In this document: positions 12,840 to 25,226 of the stretch, piece after piece | Layout of the letters: each line of letters begins with the position of its first letter | Numbering within the stretch: position 1 is the stretch's first letter | Assembly (NCBI GenBank): GCA_950106755.1 | Contig: OX467083.1 | Coordinates: 28,329,029-28,393,028, forward strand | Direction: 5' to 3' | Source of the DNA: Climacium dendroides | Lineage: Eukaryota; Streptophyta; Bryopsida; Hypnales; Climaciaceae | Length of the DNA stretch: 64,000 nucleotides | Program-made: the position numbers and the translations under genes | The notes under the pieces: generated by a model | Databases searched by the model: none | Told to the model about the DNA's origin: nothing | The model's input: the letters and a program-made list of their open reading frames with translations, nothing else

Positions 12840-13560
12840 ATTGCAGCTAGAAACCCAACGTTTCCCGAGGCAAATTCTCTTAACAAGATAGTGGCCTGTA
12901 ATGATGATGACAAATCTGTGGCATATTTTTTGTATAAAAACATTATTTCTTAATTCAGGTGCCCTAAAGAATTAATTAGTGATTGGGGCATGCATTTCTT
13001 TAATGCAACTATTGAAGAGTTAACTAATAGGTTTCTTATTAAACACCAAAAAATAGCCTATTATCATCCTCATATTAGTGGACAAATAGAAAAAACAAAT
13101 GGGATATCATACAAAATTTTAACTAAGACAATTAGTGGTGCTCCTATCAATTGAAATGAAAAACTTTAGAGTGCTTTGAAGGTATATCGAATTGCCTACA
13201 AAGGCACAACAAAGTTTTCTCCATTCCAATTGGTTTGCAACCAAAAGGCCATTCTTCTTGTAGAATTTGAGATTCTTAGTTTAAGTATTGCTATAGTGAA
13301 CAAATTGGAGGATGACAAAAGTTTAAAAGTGACATTAACCAATTTGGAAGCCTTTGATAAAAAGCGGCAAGAGGCCTATTTGAACACCTTAGCCACCCAA
13401 AATAGAAGAAAATTTTATTATGATAGTAAATTGCAATTTAAGGAGTTCAAAATTGGTAGTTTGATATTATTATATGATAGTCAATTTTTCAGATTTTCAT
13501 GAAAACTACAAATGTATTGGCTTGGTCCGTACAAAGTTGTAGATCATTAGAAAAATTTTA
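12840..13560 (+). pseudogene. Ty3/gypsy integrase remnant
   Basis: One reading frame from about 12958 contains CPKELISDWG, then YYHPHISGQIEKTNG and KVYRIAYKGTTKFSPFQLV. These match the integrase core of Ty3/gypsy retrotransposons: the Asp of the SD(R)G motif and the Glu of the GQ.E..NG motif are both present. The downstream part (to about 13500) resembles the integrase C-terminal region. TGA and TAG stops replace residues near INWNEKL.SAL, and no reverse transcriptase, protease or LTR was recognised nearby. It is a fragment without activity. Confidence 0.75.
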
Positions 13561-13569
13561 TGGCCTAAA

Positions 13570-16500
13570 AAAGCCACTAGTTTTTTCTTTTCAGCCCCCT
13601 GGTAGTGCAAGTACATGGAAAATATATATATAATTTTAAAAATAGTGAATCTAACATGGAGTAGTCAATCTGATGTGGAAATTTGCTTCTAACTAGGATT
13701 AACATTTATCAACTTAAGTTGAATTTTGTTTGAATATCAAAAGGCGGCATTTTCTTTAGGGATATAGTTATTCTTATTTCAAGAAATCACCTACTTCAAT
13801 GAGAGAGGCCAACAAACTAAGCAAAGGTTGGACAAGAAAATCACATGCTTCAATTTTTGATTACTCAAGATGAGTGTTTTCAAGTGTGACAAGCTACATG
13901 CAAATGAAATTTGGGAGTTCCTAGATCAGGTTGTGTGGAATCATGAGCACTAAAATACTAAGAAATTAGAGCACTTTTGTGAAAATAAATTCCATTGTCG
14001 AACAAAACATGCTAACCAAGGAAAGAACAAAATGGAAATAATAATTCAAATGCGAGCCACATCAACTTTAAATCATATATTGAGCTTAAGATTGTACACA
14101 ACAAAAATCTGAATTCGTTTCCTTGGCTCACTATTCATAGATTTTGAGGGTTTTCAAGCAGCTCTTCAAAAATGCTACATTCTTGTCTTAATAGGAAAGA
14201 ACAAGGAATTTTATTTTCTTATTGCCTCAAAAAATTAAAACAATGATAGTTCTAGGTATCACATTGCCACAAACTTAACTTAATGTGAGCAGCATGCAAG
14301 GTAAGCACCAAAGTGCTTATATTCTCCACATCAATGGGCAAAACCACCTGCAATACAAAAAATAAACCTGAATCAAGTTAAAGAAAATATGTACAATTTT
14401 GCATAACCTCTGTATTGAGTATAAAGCTACAAAAACACACTCAAACTTCTTTACAATCACCTTCTCAAGAACATAGAATGTTGTGCAAACTTATCACCTT
14501 CTCATTGGAGTGATTGCAACTTGCAAGAAAGACCAAACAATTTTAGTAGCATTTTGCCAAATTGGTTTTGTCTTCTGCTATAAATTTTGAATTTAAAATC
14601 CAATGCTGAAAATAAAAAAATCTATTTCTAAATGATTTGATTGTAATTGTATTCCTTATTTTTCAAAAATAAATAAAAATCATTTTATATTTAAAATTCA
14701 ATTTCTCTAATTTGACACACTTTCAAGGTTTTTTGTTTTTAGTACTAGAGAGTATCCAAATTTAATATACTAGAGCTAAACTTTTGGTGGTATATTCCAA
14801 TATTAGTGGGACATGTTCCATATGAAGAGTATCAAAAAATACATTATTTTATGTCCTCCACGTTTGTGCAAATAGTCCAAAAAAGGGGTTTCATAGCACG
14901 CGCATTTCTGAACATTGAAGATGGTTTCAAGTTCATTTTTTGGTGAAATCTCATCACCACCAAGTCCTTACAAATGTTCAATTTTTAGTTTTTTTTATTT
15001 TGCTAATATTGATTTATTAAAATTCAAAACATTGCAATATGTCCTTCAATTCTAAATATCTAATAATAGGCATATTCCAACATTTTGATTTCCCCAAAAA
15101 TTCATTTTTTTTTGCTACCTAAGTTGCCCACATTTTGTTGAAAATTACATATCATTTGAACCATATAGTCAAAAGTTATGAAAATTGTTGGGATTGAAAG
15201 ATACTCATTGGGCATATGTTGTGTGAGAATTTCCAAAAAAAATATTCCATTTATAATGAGTTGTCCAAAGTTGCTAAGTTGTCAAAAAATGTAGTTTAGG
15301 GCTTTAGGGGTTAATAATGATAGACCATTGAGCTCTTTCATACCTTTTTACTATCCATATCTTAAGTTAGGTTTTTTTTTTTTTTTTAAATTTGATTGTT
15401 TCATATGCTAAGATGTAAAAAACCATGAGGTGTCTGATGGTATAATTGGTACTTTTGTATAATATGTGTACAAATGGTAGATGTTGTCTAGTTTGTTTAT
15501 GCTTGTTTGTTATATTGTAATGTAGTGTCATCTTTTCTTTGTTTTGTACTTTAATTTTTGATAACCATAAAAAAAATGGTTTGAAAGAGAAGGGACAAAA
15601 GAATAAAGAAGAAAAAGATAAAACAACAATAATAGGAAAACCCCCCATAAAAATACCTATTAGTTTTAATTTTAAAATTTAATATAGGGGCCAAAAATTG
15701 AACTCAAAAGTGTATTATAAATAATATAGGGTACTATAATAAATGAAAATTTAGAATTATTTTTAACAATAGGGTATACTAAATTATAAAATATAAGTAA
15801 TAGCCCTCCATAAAACATTCCTTGATTTCACGTATATACTAACCCTTTAAGCTAGTAACTTCCCCAAGGTTGGAGTCTACAGTTGAAAAAATAAATCTAT
15901 AGCACTTTGCGTGACATCTACCTAACTTTTGGAATCATTTTGAGTGTCTCCAACTCCCCCACTTTCCACCAAATTGATATAAAGTTTTGCCCCTATAATA
16001 CATCAAACAACCAATGACTTAAAAAAAAGTGATAATAGGTAAAATAGACCAAAGTCTTAAATTGAAAAGTTTCTCATTGAAAGACTAAAGTGTGATCTAC
16101 TTATACCTAGCATTATTAGCATTTTTGAATTAGGATAAAAATACTACAAGTATTTGACCATCACACTTAGATTTTACTTTTAAAATGTCATTTGATCATC
16201 TTTATAAAGTGAATGTAGAATCTTTGTGCATAACATCTTGAACTTAACATTTAAACCTTTTCTATTCAATAATTAGATATAAAATCATTTGAATAAGCAT
16301 TATTCAGTTGAGCATAATTCCTATTATTGAGTCATCTAAGTTCCTATTGGGACTTCTTACGAGTCAAAAGGAGATTCCAAATTCTCTTAGCATGTTTTTT
16401 TGGGAACATTGTATGAACAAATTATGCATTTTTAAAGTGATGAAAAAAGATGGCATAGAAAATTAATCCTAGATTTAGATCCCAAATAGATTTTCTCCCT

Positions 16501-17639
16501 CCTTGAGAGATGACTTGCAAATCTCTTGGCACTTTTAGCATCTTCCACTAGGAATGTTAGATTTGTTGTGTATCATTCATTCATTCATTCATTCATCATA
16601 AATAAATAATTCTTGCACACCTTTCAATCAATGAGTCTCCTACTTATTTGGAAATATTACATGTTTCCCATTATCTTTCACTTGCATTAGGAAAAATTTA
16701 GGCCTCAAAGAAGCTACGAGTTTTGCACTCCCACAGTACCTTTATAGAATTTTGAATTTTTTTGAATCCGACATGCCACTACTTGTGCCACATTAGTGCC
16801 ACATCAGATTGGCTATTTTTTAAAATATTAAAAATATTTTTTAATATTAATTTTTTCAAAAAAATATTTTTAATTTTTTTTGGTATTTGCACCGTATTTG
16901 CATATATTCCCTCTAAATCCCCCCTTCCCCTTCATAAATAGAAGTTTTCCATTATATACAAAAGTTTATAAAAGCATCTTCAATGCTATACTGAGAACTA
17001 GGCTCTGCAACGATATATGCCATTTGTATTCATGTTTCTTTTTTAAACTCTGGTTCTTCCCATTGCAAGTGCCTCAACCCAACAACAATACTTGAAACCC
17101 TAAATGATTTATTAACAACAGGGAGTTGTTGATGCATTGGTGGAAGGTGAAACAAATCTAAAATTCTTTCTCTTTTACGCCCTTTGAGCTTCCATCATCA
17201 CCATAATATATATTGACTAAGGAGACCAAAGAATGTTGAGGCACTTGGAGGACACAACAAAAGACCAATTCTTGCTATGTAAGAGTCAATAAGTGCCGCA
17301 CTCAAGAAGGTAACGTGAAAAGTGTTGATGTGAGTTTCCATTGCTATTTTGAGACCCACTATTAATGTGATTCTTTACACGCCGGACTACAGATGCTCTA
17401 AGAGTGGTTTTAAAAAATGGGTTGCAATCAATTACCTTATCCATACTTTTCTGTTATATCCATCCACACATCACATGTCACATGTCAGTCATTGTTTACC
17501 CCTTTTAATTTGATTGTTTAGGAGATCGTCATAATACAAGCTAGTCAAATAGTTTGAATGGGAGGCAAATGTGCTTAAAAGAATGATAGTATGGCAAGTG
17601 TGTAGGATATTCCAAAATGTCTTTTAAGGGAGGGTCAAA
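13570..17639. other. Repeat-rich intergenic region, no gene recognised
   Basis: AT-rich sequence with homopolymer runs (poly-T near 15374-15388) and a (CATT)n tract near 16570-16597. Part of it (about 16280-16450) is a diverged copy of 60420-60560, sharing the order TTCCTA.TATTGA, AGTCAAAA.GAGATT and TTTTTGGGA. A CTTTAGGGGTTAA end near 15310-15322 resembles the ends of the TTAA family described below, but no matching left end was found. Confidence 0.4.
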
Positions 17640-17643
17640 TTAA

Positions 17644-18552
17644 CCCCCTAAAGTCCCAAGGCCTCTTTTCCATCAAAAACCACTCAAAATTGTTGTCTTT
17701 ATAGCAAAGAGCAAAAAAAATTAATTTTTTTTTTGCATATTTAACCATAGGGTCTTGTATTAGACTAGTATAAAAATGTGTGGAAGAAATTCCACAAACT
17801 TTGACCATGTAGATTGCAAGATATTTGCATTTAAAGTGAAGGAAACAAGTTTTTTTGGACCTTAATCAACTAAATTTTTTGTCTTTGAACCTTCATAACT
17901 TATATTTTTTTTCTCTACTGATTTTGAATTTCTAATATTATATGATAAAAAAATGAATTGAAGGTTGAGTAAAAAAAATCAAAAAAATACACTTAGTTTT
18001 CATTCATTAAAAAAATATTAAGTAGAATTAGATTCAAGGGTGAAGGAAAATTTAAATTGTTAATAACTCTAAGGTGGAATTGAAATACGCTTATCTCAAT
18101 GGTGAGATTGATTTAGTAAGAGATATTACCCTGTGAATTTTATTTTTTAATGTGAAAATGAAGGTCATAAATGAGTCCTATAAGTTATTCTTTCAAGAAG
18201 ATGGTTTGATTGCCTGAAAAACAAGATTGTCCATATTAACTTTCACATAACAAATCCAAATGGAATGAATCAAAGCTTCCCATGTACATAAAAATATAAT
18301 CCATACAAAACAAACTTTTGAAATATTTTACTTCAAGTTTATTTTTGAATGTTTTTTTTATGACCACTAAACTAAAAAAGGCTTTTTGTACCATAACTTT
18401 TGCTCCCAGGCTCCTATTGAAATAAAAATTATAATTTTGGAAAGCTAATGTGTTTTTCTATCTTTACAAAAAAAATTCAAAAAATCATGACAAATATTGA
18501 GATCATAGGAGCCTACCTGAAATCCATTTTGTCCCCCAAGGTACTTTAGGGG
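17644..18552 (+). mobile_element. TTAA-flanked short-inverted-repeat element, copy 1 (909 bp)
   Basis: The element is bounded by TTAA on both sides (17640-17643 and 18553-18556). It begins CCCCCTAAAGTCCC and ends with the reverse complement of CCCCTAAAGTACC. A second copy in the opposite orientation (53925-54814) aligns along its length, for example GATTGTC.ATA, AAATGGAATGA..CAAAGCTT and CAAAAAATCATGACAAA, and is also flanked by TTAA. TTAA duplication with CCC-starting ends is the signature of the piggyBac superfamily. No transposase is encoded, so this is at best a non-autonomous member. The alternative is that TTAA is simply part of the terminal repeat. Confidence 0.55.
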
Positions 18553-18556
18553 TTAA

Positions 18557-19271
18557 AGAGGTCTTGTCTCTATATCAAGATATAAAAAATTTTACTCTCA
18601 AGTGGAGGGTTCAACCTTGAATCATTCCAATGCTCAATAGAAAAATTTGCCTAAGGTAGGGACACCCCAAAGCACCATTTCTTTTACTAATGTAAAACTA
18701 CTATTATTAGACTAGTCATTTTTTGGTAGATGGTTATAAGTCATTTTTTCAACATATTGGTTTTGGAGATGTACATACTGATGGCAGTTTTAGACAGCAT
18801 GTGATTTGGGGGGTACCCACCTTATAACCTACTGTAGTGAACAGAGGACTCCCACTGCTCTAGAATGTTGTGCTTTTCTCTTGACAGTCACATAAAAACT
18901 AATCCTTGTTTTTTCAGCCTCAAACACCATCTCAAAATCAGAGCCTCAAGCATAAATTGTCACCTCTTTTCCATGACATGTAAATACGGAGTACTGAATA
19001 TCCACAGTAACAGTTACCTATTTGCACAGGCCGACTTTGAATAGTTGGCATACGGTAATGCTTGTTGGGACTGAAGAAAATCCCAGTTAGCAATATCATC
19101 AGCACTATAAAATGAACTTGCTTATGCCTTTCTGTAACGAGCATCACAAAAAATGTTCATAGCAGTCCAAGAATTGTGGTTGTGGGCCAAATTGGCTAAC
19201 TGAACCCTTGGACGTTGATATGTTACACTGGTGGCCTTGCAACAAATCTACTCTCGTACGTAGCCAGGGTC
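18557..19271. other. Spacer downstream of the EamA gene
   Basis: This contains the likely 3' untranslated region of the minus-strand transporter gene immediately below 19272. I see no further exon and no clear polyadenylation signal. Confidence 0.4.
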
Positions 19272-22239
19272 TCAGTCAGTTTTCTCAGAATCTAGGTCCA
19301 CTTTCCTGTTGACCAAGTATATGGACAGAAGAGTCACACTGGCACCCAGAAGTTGTGATCCGTTCAATTTCTCATCCAGTATCAAGTATCTGCAAAGACA
19401 CGCTTGCAATTAATAATCCATGAGACATCATTTACAAAGCATACGTGTTGAAGTTATAATAGTAGTGTGTCAAGCAACGTCAACGCACTCTGGAAGAATA
19501 CACTGTCTTGAAATTACCCGAAGAAAGCCGCGAACATCGGAGTGAGAAACGTGAGAGAGCTCAATTTGGTCAGATTTCCTGCAAGGGCAAAGGATGATAA
19601 TCAGGTTAGTGAATGCTAAGCCCTCGGCAAAGAAACTTGACGGAAGTCCACCTTGTGGCATCCGAAAACAAAGCCGCATAGAGGATCATCTACGAGCGAT
19701 TTATGTCAAGAATTGATCCGCACCTTTTGTGGCATTGTAAAAGAAAACACCATAGCTAATAGCACTTCCAAATAATGAAGTGTAGAAAAGTGCTCCAAAG
19801 TCACCAACACTCAGCTCTTGAATGTGACCAGTGACTGCCGGGTCTTGCTGCCACACTGATAGTGCCAACAACGGCAATCCTCCAAGAATCATGTGCTGCC
19901 AACCACACTCACATCATTAAACTCCTTGGTTCAGAATTTCAAAACAAACAAAAGAACACTCAAGTACTGAATCAATACATTGCTAGACAGCTGAGATCAG
20001 ACTACTCACCCAGCCAGTGGCCATAACAGGATCGGAAAATTTGGAGACCCACCGCACCATGACAGTCCCAATAGCCATACTTTGGGCAGCGAGCAACATC
20101 CACCACTCACCACTGTTCCAAATTGACCAGTTTCCGTCTGCAAGTGGAGCACTAGAAGTACTCGATTGCAGCAAGTGTTGCGGCCAACCTACATTCTGTA
20201 ACACCTCTAGAGGTACCTACAAAATTCACAAGACAACAGTAAGTTGGGGAACACGACTATCTAGAGTGCAATCGATTACCAAATGCAATCCTCCCTAAGA
20301 GACTAGTTCATGATCCAAGTATTCACATCAAATTTTACGTCATGAAGATGTCCTAGGATTACAGGGAAACCGAACCTATGGAAGCACATGAGATATTATG
20401 TCCAAGGAAATAGAGGAATTTACCTCCAATAAGACCAGGCCAATAACACCCAAACCCAACCCGACAATAGCGACAGGTCCAAGAGATTCTCCAAATAACA
20501 AAGAAGCTAAAACGGCGACCGTCAATGGCTGTGAATCGATGATCACCTGTCCTATTTCACATGCGAACCAAACCCAGAAAGTCATGTCAGTCCACTATAA
20601 TCTTCTGCAAACAAACTAGGTCGCAAAAGTCTCGCCACAGTATTTAGCAACTTTGTACAGATTGAGATCCGATAGAAAGTGCATCTTAACATTGCAGGAA
20701 GGGAGTCGATATGAAAAGAGAGGGGGGATTGAAAAGTTCTAAAGAAAAAATAAATATATAAATAACTGACATAGCATAGAATCTATGTATGTGAAGGTAA
20801 GAAAAGCTCACGCTGCCAAGGCCGGCACTGGTTCGTCGTAGTCCTTCAGCCAGAAAACCCTGTTCCATGACATTGCCGACAACAAAATGAAGGGTTCACA
20901 TACAATAACCTATACAGACCCAATAGAATATGATAAAATTAGAAACAGCATTTGAACAGAGGCCATAGATTTACCAAGAGAATCGACTCACACATGACTA
21001 CCAGAATTCTATCGCTTGTAAGAGTTAATTGACTTTCGTGTGTAGTTTTCTGCACAAAGATATGATTTTCTGTATGTAGCTTGATGCTTGTTCTTACAAT
21101 GAGGCCCATAAGAAACGTCAATCGAAAGGCTAGCCATGCGTTGATGATATAGAGGAATAGAGTAGGCCAGCTATACCTGAAAGCACGAAGCATCAACGAG
21201 TCCGAACAATGCAATGGCAAACCACGCAGAAGAACCGGATGGCAGTTTCTTTCCTCTCGAACTGTAAAACCAAAAAGTACTTAACCCATTATAGGTGCAA
21301 GAATCAAATACATATACAGTGTTCAATATAAATATGCCCGTCGGTATGTGCTCAGTCGGTTCAAACACATACCTGGCAAATCCAACCAGCAAAGCCCCAG
21401 CAGGAATTAGTCTAGTGGCCGCAACAAACATGGGCCCGGCCTTGGGCAGAACGCCCTTCATGGCCACCATAGCCGTGCCCCAGAAAAAGAATGGAGATAT
21501 CAATAGCAAGGTACTCAACACAGACTCCACTAGAGTTGCATCCTCCTCTTTCTTGTTTATAGTACTATCCTTCGCTCTCCTTGCAACCCCATTGACATCC
21601 ACATCCGGTAACGAAAGCACGCACTCCACATCTAGGCCTGTGCCTATGCAATCCAAACCGCCATTTTCGTTCTCTTGAGGGGTAACCGAATCGAGGGTTA
21701 CATCAGTGCCCTTGTCAACAGGATCTGCTACTTCCTGCGATCTCTGCTTCTCACCCTCGACTGCAAATCTGGGCATTAGGGTGGACTTCTGACCATGGAG
21801 ATTCTGGCGATCCCTGCTGCATAAGAAGAAACCGGGTCGCCGTTTTTGTATCTGAAGGGACCTGACATTCCATTTCTCCAGCTCCTGCTACAACAGATGG
21901 CACCCTAGATGTCAGAATAACAAAATTCATGGATTAAAAACGACTAATTCGATATATCATACAGTGAAAACTATAGTTCACATGCAGCCAAATTTGACAC
22001 CACCAAAACCATTGCACGCGGAGGTAAAAAATAAGTAATAATTTAAAAAAAATTTAAATCTTCATATGACCTACTCAAAAAATATGGCCCAATTTCGGTT
22101 TCGGTTTTAGAAGTTAAAACCTCTCCTGCAGTCCAGAACAAATGACCATAGCCGGAAATTGAGAGCAGAAGCTAAGCAAAGAAGGGCTTACCGGGCCAGA
22201 CGCCAACCAGCACTTCGTTAGCTGTGCTGTCACCGCCAT
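19272..22239 (-). CDS. EamA/DMT-family transporter, predicted plastid envelope
   Basis: Nine exons on the minus strand: 22239-22192, 21887-21373, 21261-21177, 20859-20812, 20546-20424, 20216-20010, 19895-19724, 19578-19518, 19389-19272. All introns are GT-AG (111-317 bp), all phases agree, and the spliced length is 1377 bp, giving 458 aa and a TGA stop. The protein resembles the Arabidopsis At3g02690-type EamA proteins of the drug/metabolite transporter superfamily. Key blocks are SPFFFWGTAMVAMK (about residue 145), DSQPLTVAVLASLLFGES, GEWWMLLAAQSMAIGTVMVRWVSK and LFGSAISYGVFFYNATKG, forming two EamA repeats with about ten hydrophobic helices. The first ~140 residues start MAVTAQLTKCWLASGP and are Ser/Arg-rich with few acids at first, fitting a plastid transit peptide, then a variable linker. 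I chose the ATG at 22239 because exon 1 splices in phase 0 to the conserved frame; the in-frame ATG at 21776 would lose this leader. Substrate unknown. Confidence 0.9.
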
Positions 22240-22683
22240 CGCCCCACCCAGCTTCCAAATTTCCTCCAAAGTCCAAGTCCCTCCCACGCAGAGTTCCTTT
22301 CACTTGCTCACCATTTCTGTGAATTTCACACGCAAAGTGCAGATTCTCAATCAAATAATCAAGACAACTAATTTCCCAAACCCTACTTGCTCGTCAAGCT
22401 CTGAAATCCCCCCAGCGTGTCCTCAAGCTCCACATTCGCTGACTACACTTAAGCTCGATGCAACCTGAGGCAATTCAGCTCATAATTCGATCTGCGAAAA
22501 TGTTTACCTGCACCTGGGTGGCCGTCAAGTGAGCAGACTGCGATGCGCGAGGGCGTCATTACTCGATTTCTACACGGGAACCCGCATTTTGAATTACATG
22601 CTCACAAACCAAAAGCCTTGCAGGGCGCCACTTATCTTCCAATGGATTTTTGTAGCTTCCATCGTCGGACAACGTCCTCTGCA

Positions 22684-22727
22684 TCCGTCCGTCCGTCCCT
22701 CTTCATCCGTCCGTCCGTCCGTCCGTC
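22684..22727. repeat. (CCGT)n microsatellite
   Basis: Interrupted CCGT repeats upstream of the transporter gene (about 450 bp before its start codon). They lie in a more GC-rich stretch that probably contains the promoter region. Confidence 0.9.
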
Positions 22728-22889
22728 GGGTTTCCCAGTTGTCGTTCGTTGGCACGATTCGTCGATGCCATGAGAAAGGATTGGAAGGCCGGTTTCCAAT
22801 AGCTCTAGCAAAAGGGGCCTAAAAAGGCAACCGGGTCTATAAAGTTGTGTGACTACAATGATGGTGGAGCATTCAAAGAAGTAAGGTAA

Positions 22890-23266
22890 CAGGCCCAGAA
22901 ATCACCCCACCTAAGAGCTGAAACTGAATTTTGGGGAGGCGAAGCTTCTGCAAAAAAAATTCAGAAAATTTTCTTTGGAAGAGAACTAAAATTGGCATCT
23001 AACCCAAGTCGTTTCATATTTTTTGGAGCTTTGTGGAATTAGTTATGAAAATTTGAAGTTGAAATGGCATAGGGCTCTAAAATTGCCCACCTCCTAAAAT
23101 GTTCGTTGTTTGTACATTGCTGAAGGCTATGAGAAAGCAACATGTACACATAGTGTACATTTGAGGATGTGAGCAGTTTTAGAGCTTGTGCAATTTCAAA
23201 GCCTACTACCTTATTTGCAATTGTAAGAGTGAAGAGGTAAGTTAGCGTAAATTTTTTGGCCTCCAA
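22890..23266. repeat. Dispersed repeat, copy 1, interrupted by a CACTA element
   Basis: This segment aligns with 59520-59800: shared blocks include CCCACCTAAGAG.TGAAACTGAATTT, CATATTTTTTGGAGCTTTGTG and TTGTACATTGCT.AAGGCT. Sequence after the inserted CACTA element (from 25224) may be its continuation. No coding frame; the unit contains short inverted motifs around TGTACAT. Confidence 0.7.
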
Positions 23267-23578
23267 CACTAGTAGAAAACAGGCTATCAATGACTGCTGT
23301 TTATAACTGAGTAACCAATCATTTAGGACACTAATGTCAATAGAATGACTAAAACTGGATTTTGGGCTCAGAGTCATTTAGGACAAGTAATTACGGACAA
23401 GGCAGTCATTTGGGACAAGAGCATTCTTTTTCATCCTATGCTGATGTGGAACTTCATTAGGATGTGATTATATGGAGCACCTCCAATGGCAGTTTGCCAC
23501 GTGGCTATAGATCTAACATGTTGAGTTGGCAGTTTTTTATTCGTTGGTATTGGAGTGATTCTATTTGATGTCAAATAG

Positions 23579-23872
23579 GTTGTTGGAGTCATATTATAGG
23601 CTGCTGGAGTCATTTCACAGGTTGTTGCAATCAGTCTGTAAGCTGTTGCAGTCATTTTGTAAGTTGCTGGAGTCATTTCGCAGGTTGCTACAATTAGTTT
23701 GCAAACTGCTGTAGTCATTTCGCAGGCTGTTGCAGTCATTTCGCAAATTGTTGCAGTTACTTCGTAGGCTGTTGCAGTCATTTAGTAGGCTGTTGTAGTC
23801 ATTTTTCTGGCTGCTGAATTTATTTTGTAGGTTGTTGGAGTCATTATATAGGCTGTTGGAATTATTTTGTAG
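23579..23872. repeat. Tandem array, 14 units of exactly 21 bp
   Basis: Units follow the consensus GCTGTTGCAGTCATTTCGCAG with substitutions but no length change, giving 294 bp. Because 21 is a multiple of three, a minus-strand frame stays open through the array and produces a repetitive peptide; this is a by-product of the period. Each unit carries one AGTCATT motif. Confidence 0.95.
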
Positions 23873-24037
23873 TTACTATGTAAGCTATGGTAGTCATTTT
23901 CAAGTGATATTCATTCCAAAAAATGATTAGTTCGGTCACAATATTGTAAGCATAAATGACTACATTTATACTATTACTACATTATGTTTGTACTATGACT
24001 ACACTATGACTATACTATAATTGCACTATGTCAAAAT

Positions 24038-24262
24038 CTGAATTGTTTAAGTTGCCTAAATTGCATGAACTACCTAAACTCCTTGAATCACCTAAGTTGC
24101 TAGAAATCAGGAATTGTTTGAGTTGCTGAAATTGCTTAAATTTTCTAAACCACTTGCATTACCTGAACTATCAAAATTGCCTGAACTACCTGAACTGCCT
24201 GAATTGCTTGAACTACCTGAATTGCCTGAACTACTTGAATTGCTTGAACTGCCTGAATTGAA
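24038..24262. repeat. Tandem array, period 9 bp
   Basis: Alternating CTGAACTAC, CTGAATTGC and TTGAACTGC nonamers, with one interruption near 24100. It is a second simple array within the 1957-bp CACTA element. Confidence 0.85.
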
Positions 24263-24659
24263 CAACAACAAATAACAACAAACAAGAAGTAAACAGTAGA
24301 AAGCACTAAAGAAAAAGTAAATTGCTACATTCAAGAGACAAGGTTGGAGGTAGACCTGAACCTTCATTTACAAGCAAGAGGAACAAATGAGAGGAAGTTG
24401 ATGAACAAGAAGCAAGAAGGAAACAAAAACAAGAAGAAAGAAGCAAAGAGGAGGCAAAAGCAAGAAAATATAAGAAGAGATGAATCTTGAAGAAGAAGGC
24501 AGCAGCAGCTGCAATGTATATTTGACAGCTGCAATTACAATATGCCACATGTCAACCTACATAGAAATAGAAAGGCGGCTGACCTAAAATGTGGCGGCTG
24601 ACCTAAAATCTAAGCCCTCCATTTACTATCAAGATACAATCTTATCCATCCATTTAAAG

Positions 24660-24820
24660 TCTAAACTATTCATTTTCAAATTGCCCATCTGATTTCACCA
24701 TTTCAACCGTCCATTCGATCCATCCATCATTCCATCTAAGCCATCCATTTGATCCATCCATCATTCCATCTAAGTCGTCCATCTGATCCATTCATCTAAG
24801 CTGTCCATTTGAAAAGTAGT
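24660..24820. repeat. Imperfect CCATC(C/T)-rich tandem tract
   Basis: Repeats of CATCCATTTGATCCATCCATCATTCCATCTAAG with variable length, within the 1957-bp CACTA element. No gene. Confidence 0.7.
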
Positions 24821-25226
24821 TTGTGACTTAAAAATGACTACAATGCAATTAGCATTTTATAGAGAAGCAAATAATAAATTTAATAAGTTCAATTTCCATG
24901 GTGTCCTATTGTCAGTCATTTTTTAGTTTTACTGTAGTCATATATTGTGCTCATTTTATGACAGCACAACTCAAATATGACTCAACGAAAACTGCATCAG
25001 CAATAAGGCCACAGAATACAGATTGAACTGTGGATGACACTAGTTCTGGTCGTTTGTTTCATCTGGTCGCCATCCACTGCTCTGGGAAATCACTACTAAA
25101 TGACTACTAATTGTGACAGGTCAGCTTTGGCACCATTTCCATGACTGTTAGTCATTTTTCAGTAGCCTTTTAGTAACTAGTCATTTTTTGACTGGTTACA
25201 TTTGACCCTGTTTTCTACTAGTGCAA

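Larger units (their letters stand above)
23267..25223. mobile_element. Non-autonomous CACTA element (1957 bp), target duplication CAA
   Basis: Both ends carry the perfect 17-bp inverted repeat CACTAGTAGAAAACAGG. The element is flanked by CAA at 23264-23266 and 25224-25226, a 3-bp duplication as expected for CACTA insertion. It encodes no transposase. The interior holds a 21-bp tandem array, a 9-bp tandem array, and many AGTCATT/AATGACT motifs that are probable transposase-binding sites. The intact ends and duplication suggest a relatively young insertion. Confidence 0.92.

Noticed and set aside
15296..15322. Another TTAA-family end (CTTTAGGGGTTAA)
   Set aside because: No matching left end and no internal similarity to the two full copies; possibly chance or a different family.
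12840..17000. A full LTR retrotransposon around the integrase fragment
   Set aside because: No paired LTRs, reverse transcriptase or primer-binding site could be found.
23431..23781. 116-aa minus-strand frame of repeated TATA(Y/C)EMT-like units
   Set aside because: It follows from the 21-bp tandem array, whose period is a multiple of three.
24107..24367. 86-aa minus-strand Ser/Gly/Asn-rich frame
   Set aside because: Produced by the 9-bp tandem array inside a non-autonomous CACTA element.
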